Origin: Aquipseudomonas ullengensis
Lineage (GTDB): Bacteria > Pseudomonadota > Gammaproteobacteria > Pseudomonadales > Pseudomonadaceae
Assembly: GCF_014174475.1 (NCBI RefSeq)
Contig: NZ_JACJUD010000008.1
Coordinates: 1 to 64,000 of the forward strand
DNA: 64,000 nt
Direction: 5' to 3'
Part shown: piece by piece, positions 25,211 through 33,707 of the stretch
Numbering within the stretch: position 1 is the stretch's first letter
Layout: every line of letters begins with the position of its first letter
Made by a program: the position numbers and the translations under genes
Notes under the pieces: generated by a model
What the model saw: only the letters and a program-made list of their open reading frames with translations
Told to the model about the DNA's origin: nothing
Database searches by the model: none

Positions 25211-26248
25211 ATGCGTCTATCTGCCTGCCTGCTTGCCTCGTGCCTTGCGCTGTTCAGCCTGTCCGCCAGTGCCGAAATGGTCAGCGATCTCTACCAAGTG
25301 CGCGAGGCGGTCACCAGCCAGCAGCCGGATGAGCGCAATGCCGCCCTCGGCAAGGCGCTGGAAACCCTGCTGCTGCGCCTGACCGGCGACAGAAAGGCAC
25401 TGCAGAACCCTGCGCTGGCGGGCGTACGCCAAGACCCCCAGCAACTGGTCAGCCGCTTCAGCTACGAGGGCGACAAGCTGGTGGTGGATTTCGATCCGCT
25501 GACCACCGAGAACAAGCTGCGTGAAGCCGGCCTGCCGCAATGGGGCAGCAATCGCCCGGCGATCCTGACCTGGTGGCTGAATAGCACGGCCGAAGGTTCC
25601 AGCCTGCTCGGTGATGCTCAGGAAGCCGCCGCTCCGCTGCGTCAGGCTGCGCAACACCGTGGCTTGCCGCTGCGCCTGCCGCTGGCCGACCTGTCCGAAC
25701 AGATGGTCGCGACTCCGGAAAACCTCGGCGCCACCCAGGCCGATGCCCTGCAACCGATCTCCGAGCGTTACGCCGCTGATGCCCTGCTGGCGGTGCAGGC
25801 CCATGAGGATGGCGGTCAGTGGCAGGCGCAGTGGCGCCTGTGGCTGGCCGATAGCCGCGAGCAGGGCACGGCCCAGGCTGCCGACCTGAATGCATTGAGC
25901 GACGCCGTCATGCTTGCCGTGAGCGAGCGCCTGGCGCCGCGTTTCGTGGTCAAGCCGGGTAGCGCAAGCGCCATGACGGTTGAGGTGCAAGGCGCCAACC
26001 TGGCGCGCTATGCCGAGCTGGAGCGTCTGCTGGAACCCTTCGCCGCGCGCCTGCAGCAGGTGAACGGTGATCGCATGACCTGGCAGGTCAACGCCAGCGC
26101 CGAGCAACTGCGTGCCCAGCTGGGCCTGGCCGGTTTGCAGGAGGTTCCGGCCGACGCCGCGCCGCTGGATGCCAGTGCCCAGCCGGGTAGCACGGCAGCT
26201 CCTACCCCTGCGCCAGCCCCGAGCAACCTGCTGCGTTTCAGCTGGTAA
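25211..26248 (+). CDS. DUF2066 domain secreted protein
   Basis: A 345-residue protein with a signal peptide (MRLSACLLASCLALFSLSASA, cut near residue 21). It has a DUF2066 domain that starts LYQVREAVTSQ and contains ALETLLLRLTGD; the C-terminus is rich in Pro and Ala. The family is periplasmic and without an established function. It is divergent from purM and followed after 76 bp by the PerM-like permease and hda, the order I remember from PAO1 (PA0946-PA0947). Confidence 0.83.
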   Translation: MRLSACLLASCLALFSLSASAEMVSDLYQVREAVTSQQPDERNAALGKALETLLLRLTGDRKALQNPALAGVRQDPQQLVSRFSYEGDKLVVDFDPLTTENKLREAGLPQWGSNRPAILTWWLNSTAEGSSLLGDAQEAAAPLRQAAQHRGLPLRLPLADLSEQMVATPENLGATQADALQPISERYAADALLAVQAHEDGGQWQAQWRLWLADSREQGTAQAADLNALSDAVMLAVSERLAPRFVVKPGSASAMTVEVQGANLARYAELERLLEPFAARLQQVNGDRMTWQVNASAEQLRAQLGLAGLQEVPADAAPLDASAQPGSTAAPTPAPAPSNLLRFSW

Positions 26249-26324
26249 AACTACCAGCCGGTGCGCTGAGCGCACCGGCACCTGGGCCTGAGCACCCTCA
26301 ACGAAGCAAGGCGGAGTGCCCGCA

Positions 26325-27419
26325 ATGACTGATTCGCGTCGCTGGATGTGGCTGATTGGAGTGTTCCTGCTCGGTTGGCTGATCTACCTGCTGTCCCCGG
26401 TGCTATCGCCGTTCCTGGTGGCCATGTTGCTGGCTTATATGGGCGACCCGCTGGTGGATCGCCTGGAGCGCCACAAGCTGTCGCGCACCTGGGGCGTGGT
26501 GCTGGTATTCAGCCTGTTCAGCCTGCTGTTGCTGGTTCTGCTGCTGGTGCTGATACCCATGCTCGGTCGTCAGCTGGTGCGCCTTTATGAGCTGGCCCCG
26601 CAGATGCTCGACTGGCTGCAGCACCAGGCCTTGCCCTGGACGCAGGCGCAGCTGGGGCTGCAGGAAGGTTTCTGGCGCTTTGACCAGATCAAGGAGGCCT
26701 TGTCCGGGCACCTGGGCAAGACCACCGACATCGTCGGTGCCGTACTGGCCCAGGCCACGGCCTCGAGCCTGGCGCTACTCGGCTGGCTGGGCAACCTGCT
26801 GCTGATCCCGGTGGTGGCGTTCTACCTGCTACGCGACTGGGATCTGATGGTCGCCAAGCTACGCGGCTTGTTGCCGCGCTCACGCGAGAGTCGGGTGGTG
26901 CAGCTGGTCGGCGAGTGCCATGAAGTGCTTGGTGCCTTCATGCGCGGGCAGTTGCTGGTGATGCTGGCGCTGGCCTTCATCTATGCCAGCGGCCTGATGC
27001 TGGTCGGCCTGGAACTGGGCCTGCTGATCGGTGTGCTCGCCGGGCTGGCGAGCATCGTGCCGTACATGGGCTTCGTGGTCGGCTTTGGCTCGGCCGTGGT
27101 GGCGGCGCTGTTCCAGTACGGCGGCTTCGAGGCCTATCCGCTGATTGGCGTGCTGGTGGTATTCGGCATTGGCCAACTGCTCGAAGGCACGGTGCTGACG
27201 CCCATGCTGGTCGGCGACCGTATCGGCCTGCATCCGGTAGCGGTGATCTTCGCCATCCTCGCCGGTGGCCAGCTGTTCGGCTTCGTCGGCGTCCTGCTAG
27301 CCCTGCCAATGGCCGCAATTATCATGGTGCTGCTGCGCCATGCGCATGATTTCTATAAACTTTCCGAACTTTACGGAGAGTCTTCCGGCGATTCGCAAGA
27401 ACCGCCGTCCCCTGCATGA
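26325..27419 (+). CDS. AI-2E family (PerM-like) membrane permease
   Basis: A 364-residue inner-membrane protein of the AI-2E transporter family, with about seven to eight spans: two at the N-terminus, one after residue 60, and five in the C-terminal half. The conserved VVAFYLLRDWD segment, GLASIVPYMGF and the late GQLLEGTVLTPMLVGDRIGLHP are family marks. Members include autoinducer-2 exporters and Na+/H+ antiporters; the substrate here is unknown. Start at ATG 26325 with GGAG eight bases upstream; a GTG three codons earlier is possible. The stop overlaps the hda ATG by 4 bp (ATGA). Confidence 0.88.
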   Translation: MTDSRRWMWLIGVFLLGWLIYLLSPVLSPFLVAMLLAYMGDPLVDRLERHKLSRTWGVVLVFSLFSLLLLVLLLVLIPMLGRQLVRLYELAPQMLDWLQHQALPWTQAQLGLQEGFWRFDQIKEALSGHLGKTTDIVGAVLAQATASSLALLGWLGNLLLIPVVAFYLLRDWDLMVAKLRGLLPRSRESRVVQLVGECHEVLGAFMRGQLLVMLALAFIYASGLMLVGLELGLLIGVLAGLASIVPYMGFVVGFGSAVVAALFQYGGFEAYPLIGVLVVFGIGQLLEGTVLTPMLVGDRIGLHPVAVIFAILAGGQLFGFVGVLLALPMAAIIMVLLRHAHDFYKLSELYGESSGDSQEPPSPA

Positions 27420-28120
27420 AACCAATCCAGCTTCCCCTCGGCGTACGTCTGCGCGACGACGCCACCTTTGCCAACTACTACCCGGGCGCCAACGCCGCGG
27501 CGCTCGGCTATGTCGAGCGCCTGTGCGAAGCCGATGCCGGCTGGACGGAAAGTCTGATCTACCTATGGGGTGGTGAGGGCGTCGGTCGCAGCCATCTGCT
27601 GCAGGCGGCCTGTCTGCGCTTCGAGCAGCGTGGCGAGTCGGTGGTGTATCTGCCGCTGGCCGAGGTGGCCGATTTTGGCCCGGAGATGCTGGATAACCTG
27701 GAGCAGTGCGAGCTGGTGTGCCTGGACGATCTGGATGCGGTGGTCGGTCGGGCGGACTGGGAAGAGGCGCTGTTCCACCTATTCAATCGCCTGCGCGACA
27801 GTGGTCGGCGCCTGCTGCTGGCCGCGGCCGCCGCGCCGCGCGAGCTGCCGCTGGGTTTGGCCGACCTGCAGTCGCGGCTGACCCTGGCGCTGGTGTTCCA
27901 GCTGCATTCACTGTCCGACGAGGACAAGCTGCGCGCCTTGCAATTGCGCGCCTCGCGCCGCGGCCTGCACCTGACCGACGACGTCGGCCGCTTCATCCTT
28001 ACCCGTGGCGAGCGCAGCATGAGTGCCTTGTTCGAATTGCTCGAACGGCTCGATCAGGCTTCGCTGCAGGCCCAGCGCAAGCTGACCATTCCCTTCCTCA
28101 AGGAAGTGCTCGGCTGGTAG
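27416..28120 (+). CDS. hda: DnaA regulatory inactivator Hda
   Basis: Hda joins the beta clamp and stimulates ATP hydrolysis by DnaA after initiation, preventing over-replication. The 234-residue product opens with MKPIQLPLGVRL, which contains the clamp-binding QLPLG peptide. It continues with an AAA+ domain: a Walker A variant GGEGVGRSHLL, Walker B LVCLDDLDAV and arginine-finger region. It overlaps the upstream permease gene by 4 bp, so it is coupled to it. Confidence 0.95.
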   Translation: MKPIQLPLGVRLRDDATFANYYPGANAAALGYVERLCEADAGWTESLIYLWGGEGVGRSHLLQAACLRFEQRGESVVYLPLAEVADFGPEMLDNLEQCELVCLDDLDAVVGRADWEEALFHLFNRLRDSGRRLLLAAAAAPRELPLGLADLQSRLTLALVFQLHSLSDEDKLRALQLRASRRGLHLTDDVGRFILTRGERSMSALFELLERLDQASLQAQRKLTIPFLKEVLGW

Positions 28121-28184
28121 GTCTTGAGTAGGTGCGAGGCGGGCATCCAGTCCCGCGATTAGTGTCTGCGCAGGTTTATGCCTT

Positions 28185-28595
28185 TCAGGCTTCGCCGGCC
28201 AGCTTGCGGTCGTGCTGGAAGCGCCAGCGGGTGTAGAGCAGGGCGCTGCAGAACAGGCTCAGGCTGAGCAGCGTTTCCAGCACGCCGAACAGCATGCGCG
28301 CCGGGTCAATGGCGGCGAGGATGCCCTGGATGAAATAGATGTTCACCACGAAGCACGCCCAGGCGTGGGTACGGGCGTGGCCGAGTATCAGGCCGGGGGC
28401 GAGCAGGAGTAGCGGTACCAGTTGGATCGCCAGGACTACCCAGGTGCGCGCGCCGTGCAGGTCGGCAAACAGCAGGTTCCAACCCAGCAGCAGTGCCGCC
28501 AGGGCCAGGAAGCTGAACAGGCTCAGGGCATGGCTCAGCTTGAGGCGTGGTTGCAGCCAGTCGAGGGTGGGAAGGGGTTTTGCTTGCTTAGCCAC
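28185..28595 (-). CDS. DUF2069 membrane protein
   Basis: A 136-residue protein with four predicted membrane helices (about 25-42, 49-72, 80-95 and 103-122) and a short charged C-terminus. It belongs to DUF2069, a family without known function. Its start overlaps the wrbA end by 8 bp, so it is the last gene of an arsC-wrbA-DUF2069 operon, an order I remember also in PAO1. Confidence 0.85.
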   Translation of the reverse strand: MAKQAKPLPTLDWLQPRLKLSHALSLFSFLALAALLLGWNLLFADLHGARTWVVLAIQLVPLLLLAPGLILGHARTHAWACFVVNIYFIQGILAAIDPARMLFGVLETLLSLSLFCSALLYTRWRFQHDRKLAGEA

Positions 28596-29193
28596 GCGGA
28601 GACTCCAGCTTCAGGGCAGTTGCGGCCAGACGCTGGCCAAGGGCGCGGCACAGGCCGATTTCATGTTCGTCGAGGGTGCGTTTGCCATCGGCGCCGGCAT
28701 GGTGGCTCGGGCCGTAGGGCGTGCCGCCACCGCGGGTTTCCAGCAGGGCGCCTTCGCTGTAGGGCAGGCCGCAGACCAGCATGCCGTGGTGCAGCAGCGG
28801 CAGCAGCATGGACAGCAGGGTGCTTTCCTGGCCACCGTGCAGGCTGGCGGTGGAGGTGAAGACCCCGGCTGGTTTGCCGACCAGCTCGCCGGTCAGCCAC
28901 AGGCTGCTGGTGCCGTCGATGAAGTACTTGAGCGGTGCGGCCATGTTGCCGAAGCGCGTCGGGCTGCCCAGGGCCAGGCCGGCGCAGTGCTTGAGGTCGT
29001 CGATGCTGGCGTAGAGCGGGCCATCGTCGGGGATGGCGGGCGCGGTGGCTTCGCAGTCGGCGGAGATTGCCGGCACCGTGCGTACACGCGCTTCCATGCC
29101 TCCTAGCTCGATGCCGCGAGCAATCTGCCGGGCCATCTCGGCGGTGGCGCCGTGGCGGCTGTAGTAAAGCACCAGGATGTAGGGCGAACTCAT
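28588..29193 (-). CDS. wrbA: NAD(P)H:quinone oxidoreductase, WrbA type
   Basis: WrbA is an FMN flavodoxin-like enzyme that reduces quinones by two electrons, avoiding semiquinone radicals. The 201-residue product has the FMN phosphate loop YYSRHGATAEMA near the N-terminus, the GSPTRFGNMA loop at about 96-105 and STASLHGGQESTLLS at about 130. It overlaps arsC by 4 bp and the DUF2069 gene by 8 bp, so the three genes form a tight operon. Confidence 0.93.
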   Translation of the reverse strand: MSSPYILVLYYSRHGATAEMARQIARGIELGGMEARVRTVPAISADCEATAPAIPDDGPLYASIDDLKHCAGLALGSPTRFGNMAAPLKYFIDGTSSLWLTGELVGKPAGVFTSTASLHGGQESTLLSMLLPLLHHGMLVCGLPYSEGALLETRGGGTPYGPSHHAGADGKRTLDEHEIGLCRALGQRLAATALKLESPRG

Positions 29194-29543
29194 GCCAGCA
29201 GCTCCAGGACTTTTTCCGGTGGCCGGCCGATCACGGCTTTGTCGCCGGCAACCAGAATCGGGCGTTCGATCAGCTTGGGGTGCTGAGCCATGGCTGCGAT
29301 CAGCTGCGCCTCGCTGAGGCTGCTGTCGGCCAGGTTGAGGGCCTTGTATTCGTCTTCGCCACTGCGCAACAACTGGCGTGCACCGATCCCCAGTTTGCCC
29401 AGCAGAACCTGCAGTTCACTGGCGCTGAGCGGGGTTTCCAAGTAGCGCACCACGGTCGGCGTCAGGCCGCGGGCTTCGAGCAGCTCCAGCGCACCACGGG
29501 ATTTCGAGCAGCGCGGGTTGTGATACAGGGTCAGATCGGTCAT
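29190..29543 (-). CDS. arsC: ArsC-family arsenate reductase (glutaredoxin type)
   Basis: A 117-residue thioredoxin-fold protein of the ArsC/Spx family. The catalytic C12 lies in HNPRCSKSRG, as in the plasmid R773 ArsC, and the conserved RPIL segment follows near residue 94. Arsenate reduction with glutaredoxin is the family activity. There is no arsR or arsB nearby, so an ars function is not supported by context; YfgD-type housekeeping proteins look alike. Start at ATG 29543 (MTDLTLYHNP). First gene of the operon with wrbA. Confidence 0.85.
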   Translation of the reverse strand: MTDLTLYHNPRCSKSRGALELLEARGLTPTVVRYLETPLSASELQVLLGKLGIGARQLLRSGEDEYKALNLADSSLSEAQLIAAMAQHPKLIERPILVAGDKAVIGRPPEKVLELLA

Positions 29544-29635
29544 GGGCGGGTGCCTATTGGCGAATGAGGGCGCTATTCTACCCGCGTCGGCGCTTTTGGG
29601 CGCTGCGAGCATTCAACGGGTTCTAAGGAGAGGGT

Positions 29636-30853
29636 ATGCGGCAGCGGCTGGACGATGTGGTGGAGTTCTGGCGCTTCCTGTTCCAGCGTTTCCTAGCCGA
29701 CCGTGCCATGCATAGCGCCGCCGCGCTGACCTACACCACGCTGTTTGCGGTGGTGCCGATGATGACCGTGACGTTTGCCATGCTCTCGGCGATTCCGGTG
29801 TTCCAGGGCATGGGCGAGCAAATCCAGGCCTTCATCTTCCACAACTTCGTGCCATCTTCCGGTGAGACGGTGCAGGAATACCTGCAGGCCTTCACCACCC
29901 AGGCGCGGCACCTGACCTGGGCTGGCGTGGTGTTGCTGGCGGTGACCGCGTTCATGATGCTGGTGACCATCGAGAAGGCTTTCAATGCCATTTGGCGCGT
30001 GCGTCAGCCGCGTCGCGGGGTTTCCAGCTTCTTGCTGTACTGGGCGATTCTCAGCCTTGGCCCGCTGTTGTTGGGCGTGGGTTTTGCCGTCAGCACCTAC
30101 ATCGCTTCGCTGTCGCTACTGTCCGGCCCGGATGCGCTGATCGGCGCCAAGACCCTGTTGGGTTTCGCGCCGTTGCTGTCGAGCGTAGCGGCGTTTACCC
30201 TGATCTATGCGAGTGTGCCCAATGCGCGGGTGCCGCTGCAGCATGCGCTGCTGGGCGGGCTGTTCACTGCGGTGTTGTTCGAGATCGCCAAGGCGCTGTT
30301 CGCTCAGTACGTGCGCCTGTTTCCCGGCTACCAGCTGATCTATGGGGCGTTCGCCACGGTGCCGCTGTTCTTGCTGTGGGTGTACCTGTCGTGGTTGATC
30401 GTGCTGTTCGGTGCGGAGCTGGTGTGCAACCTGTCTTCGTCGCGGCACTGGCGGCGCCTGGCGTTGCCGCGGGTGCTGGTGCTGCTGGGGGTGGTGGGCG
30501 TGTTCCATGAGCGCCAGCGCCAGGGGCAGGCGGTACGCTATGTCGATGTGCAGCGCCAGGGCTGGCGGTTGCCGGAAGATGAGTGGGAGGAAATCCTCGG
30601 TTTTCTCGAGCGCGAGCAACTGGTGTGTCGTGCCTCTGGGGGCGGCTGGGTGCTGTGTCGTGATCTGGAGCATTACAGCCTGCATCAGTTGCTGGTCCGG
30701 AGTCCCTGGCCGCTACCCGTACCACAGCAGTTGCCGGCGCAACTGGATGAGGCCTGGTACCCGGCGCTGAGCCTGGCACTGCAGAAGCTGCATGGCGAGC
30801 AGGAAGTGCTGTTTGGCGGCAGCCTGGCGCAATGGCTGCGGGGCCAGAAGTGA
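29636..30853 (+). CDS. YihY/BrkB family inner-membrane protein
   Basis: A 405-residue protein of the YihY (BrkB) family. Six membrane spans lie in the first 270 residues, including the conserved SAAALTYTTLFAVVPM segment and the IYGAFATVPLFLLWVYLSW span. The cytoplasmic C-terminal tail of about 130 residues (VQRQGWRLPEDEWEEILGFL) resembles a winged-helix-like regulatory part. It was once called ribonuclease BN by mistake. The role is unknown. It follows AAGGAGAGGGT and stands divergent from arsC. Confidence 0.88.
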   Translation: MRQRLDDVVEFWRFLFQRFLADRAMHSAAALTYTTLFAVVPMMTVTFAMLSAIPVFQGMGEQIQAFIFHNFVPSSGETVQEYLQAFTTQARHLTWAGVVLLAVTAFMMLVTIEKAFNAIWRVRQPRRGVSSFLLYWAILSLGPLLLGVGFAVSTYIASLSLLSGPDALIGAKTLLGFAPLLSSVAAFTLIYASVPNARVPLQHALLGGLFTAVLFEIAKALFAQYVRLFPGYQLIYGAFATVPLFLLWVYLSWLIVLFGAELVCNLSSSRHWRRLALPRVLVLLGVVGVFHERQRQGQAVRYVDVQRQGWRLPEDEWEEILGFLEREQLVCRASGGGWVLCRDLEHYSLHQLLVRSPWPLPVPQQLPAQLDEAWYPALSLALQKLHGEQEVLFGGSLAQWLRGQK

Positions 30854-30951
30854 GCGAGGCGGGGTGACGAATTTCGTCAGTTTAGGGCGCGACGCAGCGT
30901 GTCATCACGGCTGAGGTGCTCGTAAACACAAGGAATCTACAGCCGGGAAGG

Positions 30952-30968
30952 CTGGCATGCTTCTGGCA
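30952..30968 (+). promoter_or_regulatory. Possible sigma-54 type promoter before the small ORF
   Basis: CTGGCATGCTTCTGGCA has GG and GC dinucleotides ten bases apart, the -24/-12 spacing, and a good -24 half TGGCAT. The -12 half is TGGC instead of TTGC, so the match is weak. Confidence 0.3.
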
Positions 30969-30983
30969 ATCTGTCTGATATTT

Positions 30984-31000
30984 ACTGGCAGACTGCCAGT
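30984..31000. repeat. Perfect 17-bp palindrome before the small ORF
   Basis: ACTGGCAG-A-CTGCCAGT is an exact inverted repeat 29 bp upstream of the ATG at 31029. It has no T tract, so it is more like an operator or leader hairpin than a terminator. Confidence 0.6.
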
Positions 31001-31028
31001 AGCCTGAAGGTGAATCAGGGATGTGGGT

Positions 31029-31223
31029 ATGAGCAGTCAGAAAGGCAAAGTGATTCCGCTGCATGCGCGCGAATCCGATGAGGCGCTGGAGCGCTTGAAT
31101 CGCATCACCGGTTTGCGTTTTGCACGCTGGCCGCAATCGCTGGTGCCGCTGGCCCGGCAGGCCGCCGAAGAACCGGAGGCGCCGGTTGAGGGTGCTACGG
31201 TCGTGCGCTTTGGGGTGTTCTAG
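31029..31223 (+). CDS. Small conserved hypothetical protein (64 aa)
   Basis: A 64-residue protein beginning MSSQKGKVIPLHAR, with a charged helix DEALERLNRITGLRF and a Pro/Glu-rich tail ending VVRFGVF. No membrane span or signal is visible and I cannot assign a function. I count it as real because it has a purine-rich leader (CAGGGATG), codon use like its neighbours, and a position where I recall a small hypothetical gene in PAO1 (PA0952). A GTG two codons earlier could also serve as start. Confidence 0.6.
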   Translation: MSSQKGKVIPLHARESDEALERLNRITGLRFARWPQSLVPLARQAAEEPEAPVEGATVVRFGVF

Positions 31224-31240
31224 GCAGGGTTTGCTGTTTG

Positions 31241-31272
31241 CAGAAAAACAAAACCCCGCGCAAGGCGGGGTT
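31241..31272 (-). terminator. Terminator of the 31291-31683 gene
   Basis: On the minus strand the stem AACCCCGC/GCGGGGTT is followed by TTGTTTTTCTG. The plus side has few T, so its main use is for the minus-strand gene, though it may also end the small ORF. Confidence 0.72.
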
Positions 31273-31290
31273 AGGTGAGTGGCGTGAGGT

Positions 31291-31683
31291 TCAGGCCAAT
31301 GCTTGTTGTGCCGAGCCGGCGAGCGACTCGACAGCCTGGACGAACAATTCTTCGACGATCAGTCCCTGCACCGCTACGGCGGAGCGCAGGCGGATCTGCA
31401 TGTCTTCGATCTTCTGCTTCACCGGCAGGCGGGCGACGCCTGAGAGCATCACCTTGTTGTGCACACTGACCTTGCCGTGGTCCACGGCGATCTCGCGGCG
31501 CTGGCTGCCATCCTGGTAGCTGACCATCAGCGACACCGGCAGGTTGGCCAGGCCGGGTAGTTGCAGCCAGGCGGCGACGTTGAATTCCGCCACGCGCCCC
31601 TCATAGGGTGTCACGCTGGTGCGCGCGCCATTGATGATGCTCGAGGGGACAGGGCCGATCAGCTTGTCGGTGGCTTGGGTCAT
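31291..31683 (-). CDS. Hypothetical protein (130 aa)
   Basis: A 130-residue soluble protein that I do not recognise. It opens MTQATDKLIGPVPSSIINGA and has an all-beta look in the middle (EFNVAAWLQLPGLANLPVSLMVSYQDGSQRRE is the core, positions about 34-64), then KQKIEDMQIRLR. No signal peptide, membrane span or catalytic motif is visible. The start ATG 31683 has GGAG eight bases upstream, and a terminator follows the stop. It stands between the small ORF and the PilZ gene; as I recall, PAO1 lacks both here, so they may have arrived together. They are separate transcripts by distance (112 bp). Confidence 0.68.
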   Translation of the reverse strand: MTQATDKLIGPVPSSIINGARTSVTPYEGRVAEFNVAAWLQLPGLANLPVSLMVSYQDGSQRREIAVDHGKVSVHNKVMLSGVARLPVKQKIEDMQIRLRSAVAVQGLIVEELFVQAVESLAGSAQQALA

Positions 31684-31795
31684 GCGGCAGGCTCCGGTTT
31701 GGTCTTCTGGCTTATTGGAGTGCGGCGATTATAGGCAGGCGAGTCGGCTGGAAACTGTGCACAGTCGCGCCGTTTCCTGTGATTTTCGTCGCAGA

Positions 31796-33205
31796 TCAGG
31801 CCAGGCGCAGCGGATGGCGCACCACGCAGGCAGTGCTCAGATTGGCGGCAGGCAGCGGCATGGCGGCCTGGGTGTTGACGTTGGCCAGTTGCAGCCAGAG
31901 GTGTTCATCCTCGACGAACTGCCCGCAGGGTAGCCACAGGCCGTGGTGCCAACCGTTGCCGGGGGCCGGGGTGCTTTGCAGAACACCAGGATGGGTTTGC
32001 GCGCTGGGTGCGCGGCGCAGCCATACGGCGCGGGCCAGGCCCTTGAGGTAGCGCAGGCCCAGGTGCAGGCCTTCAAGGTTCTGGTGGCGCCAGCGTACTA
32101 GGGCCAGGGTCGGCGTACCGCTGTGCGGTAGTACCAGGACCAACTGGCCGACCGGCAACTGGCTGGCCAATTCGGCTTTGCACAGCAGGCGGGCGCCGCC
32201 GGCGCTGGCATCGAGCATTTGCGCTGCGCAACTGCCAGGGCGCTTTTCCAGCAGTTGCGCGTGAATTCCGCTGAGCCCGACGACCAGATTGCAGTCGGCA
32301 CTGAAATCGGCGCGCGGGTGGCGGCGTTGCTGGCGCCCCAGCCAGTGCTGGCGAACCCGCTCCAGCAACACCCGTTCGGCCGGGGTCTGCAGGGGCGCGG
32401 GGTCATGCAGGGCAACCAGCAGGGCGCCCAATTCCAGGCGTCGCAGGTAGACCGGATTACTGACGATGGGCTGCTCGAAGGACAGGCAAGGCTGGTCGTG
32501 ACTGAGGTCGATCACCGGACCTTCCTGTTCGTCCTCATCATCCCAGGGCAGCAGCCGTGCCAGCTCGGCCAGCGGGGTGATGGCGCCGAACAGCTGCGGG
32601 CACTCGCCTTCGGTAAGGTGGAACGGGTTGCTCATGGCCAGCAACAGCATCTGCTGGTAAAGCCCGCGCAGGTTGCCGGCCGGGGTTGGCTGGAAGGGTG
32701 CGGCGACGTGTTCGTCGAGGCACTCCTGGTGCTCGCCGATCCAGTACAGCAGATGACTGTCGCGCCACAGTGCGGCGGGTGGCTCCTGATAGAGCTGGTA
32801 GTGGCGCATCAGACTCTGCGAGAGAAAGTGCTGAGCCATGTACAGGCACCAGGCCAGGTGCGGGCGCGAGGGTTGTCGGCCTTGGAGGATTTGCAGCAGC
32901 AGGCGTTTGAAGCCCACTGCCAGCTCATCGCACAGGCGCACGAAGAGCGGTGAAGGCGGCATGCCTTGATGCAGCAGGGCCGAGTAGTGACGGTATTCTT
33001 CGCTGAAGCTTTGCAGGGCGCGCTGCCTTTCAAGTAAGGTCATGGCGCAGCGATTCAGGCGAAACAACAGGTGCAGAACCTGTTGCAGGGCATCCGCATG
33101 CGGCTGTTGGCGGACGGCAATGAGCTGCTCAGCCAGGCCGGCAATCGGCGGGGCTTCCTCTTCGAGGATGTCCGGCACTTCCAGGCGCAGGGCATCCAGC
33201 GTCAT
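31796..33205 (-). CDS. PilZ-domain protein with long helical N-terminus
   Basis: A 469-residue cytoplasmic protein. The first 260 residues are mostly helical, without a family I know. A PilZ-type domain follows at about 290-400: it has R294-R-H-P-R298 (RxxxR) and D332-A-S334-A-G-G337 (DxSxxG), both motifs needed to bind cyclic di-GMP. The tail (about 400-469) is beta-rich. This suggests a c-di-GMP effector, but the output is unknown. The start ATG 33205 (MTLDALRLEV) has GGAG five bases upstream, whereas the longer open frame overlaps the divergent thioredoxin gene. The 30 bp between the two starts must hold both ribosome binding sites. Confidence 0.78.
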   Translation of the reverse strand: MTLDALRLEVPDILEEEAPPIAGLAEQLIAVRQQPHADALQQVLHLLFRLNRCAMTLLERQRALQSFSEEYRHYSALLHQGMPPSPLFVRLCDELAVGFKRLLLQILQGRQPSRPHLAWCLYMAQHFLSQSLMRHYQLYQEPPAALWRDSHLLYWIGEHQECLDEHVAAPFQPTPAGNLRGLYQQMLLLAMSNPFHLTEGECPQLFGAITPLAELARLLPWDDEDEQEGPVIDLSHDQPCLSFEQPIVSNPVYLRRLELGALLVALHDPAPLQTPAERVLLERVRQHWLGRQQRRHPRADFSADCNLVVGLSGIHAQLLEKRPGSCAAQMLDASAGGARLLCKAELASQLPVGQLVLVLPHSGTPTLALVRWRHQNLEGLHLGLRYLKGLARAVWLRRAPSAQTHPGVLQSTPAPGNGWHHGLWLPCGQFVEDEHLWLQLANVNTQAAMPLPAANLSTACVVRHPLRLA

Positions 33206-33235
33206 ATCAACTCCGCGTGCACGAGGAGCGAATGC

Positions 33236-33703
33236 ATGAGACGGCAACTCCAGATAGTAGTAGGGCTGATTGCCGGGCTGTTCCTGGCCGGCTGTGCCGA
33301 CGACTGGGGCGTCGATCAGCATGCACGAAAGGTACCGGCTGCACAGCTGGAAGGCCAGTGGTTAGTGATCAATTACTGGGCCGAGTGGTGCGGTCCCTGT
33401 CGCACCGAGATCCCCGAACTGAATCGGCTCGATGATCAATTGCAGGGACGCCATGCCCGGGTGCTGGGGGTCAACTTCGATGCCTTGCAAGGCGACGACT
33501 TGAACGAGGCAGCCAGCGCACTCGGTATTCGCTTTACCGTGCTGGCCCAAGACCCGGCGCAGCGCCTGGAACTACCGCGCAGCGACGTGCTGCCGACCAC
33601 CTACATCATCGATGATCAGGGCAAGCTGCGTGAGCGCCTGGTCGGTGAGCAGACTGCCGCTGGGCTGCAGGCCAAGCTGGCGAAACTACAGGCAGGGGAG
33701 TAG
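33236..33703 (+). CDS. Thioredoxin-like lipoprotein (TlpA family)
   Basis: A 155-residue envelope thioredoxin. The N-terminus (MRRQLQIVVGLIAGLFLAGC) is a lipoprotein signal with lipobox LAGC and lipidated C20. The redox site is W51-C52-G-P-C55 (AEWCGPCR), and the cis-proline loop is VLPTTYIID. It should keep periplasmic thiols reduced or serve cytochrome maturation; the partner is not evident. Start at ATG 33236 with GAGGAG upstream. It is followed after 4 bp by the acylphosphatase gene, so the two form an operon, as I recall for PA0953-PA0954. Confidence 0.88.
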   Translation: MRRQLQIVVGLIAGLFLAGCADDWGVDQHARKVPAAQLEGQWLVINYWAEWCGPCRTEIPELNRLDDQLQGRHARVLGVNFDALQGDDLNEAASALGIRFTVLAQDPAQRLELPRSDVLPTTYIIDDQGKLRERLVGEQTAAGLQAKLAKLQAGE

Positions 33704-33707
33704 GGCG

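Noticed and set aside
29190..29543. An arsenic resistance operon around arsC
   Set aside because: No arsR, arsB, acr3 or arsH is nearby; the gene sits with wrbA and a DUF2069 gene, as in other Pseudomonas, which suggests a housekeeping ArsC/YfgD protein.
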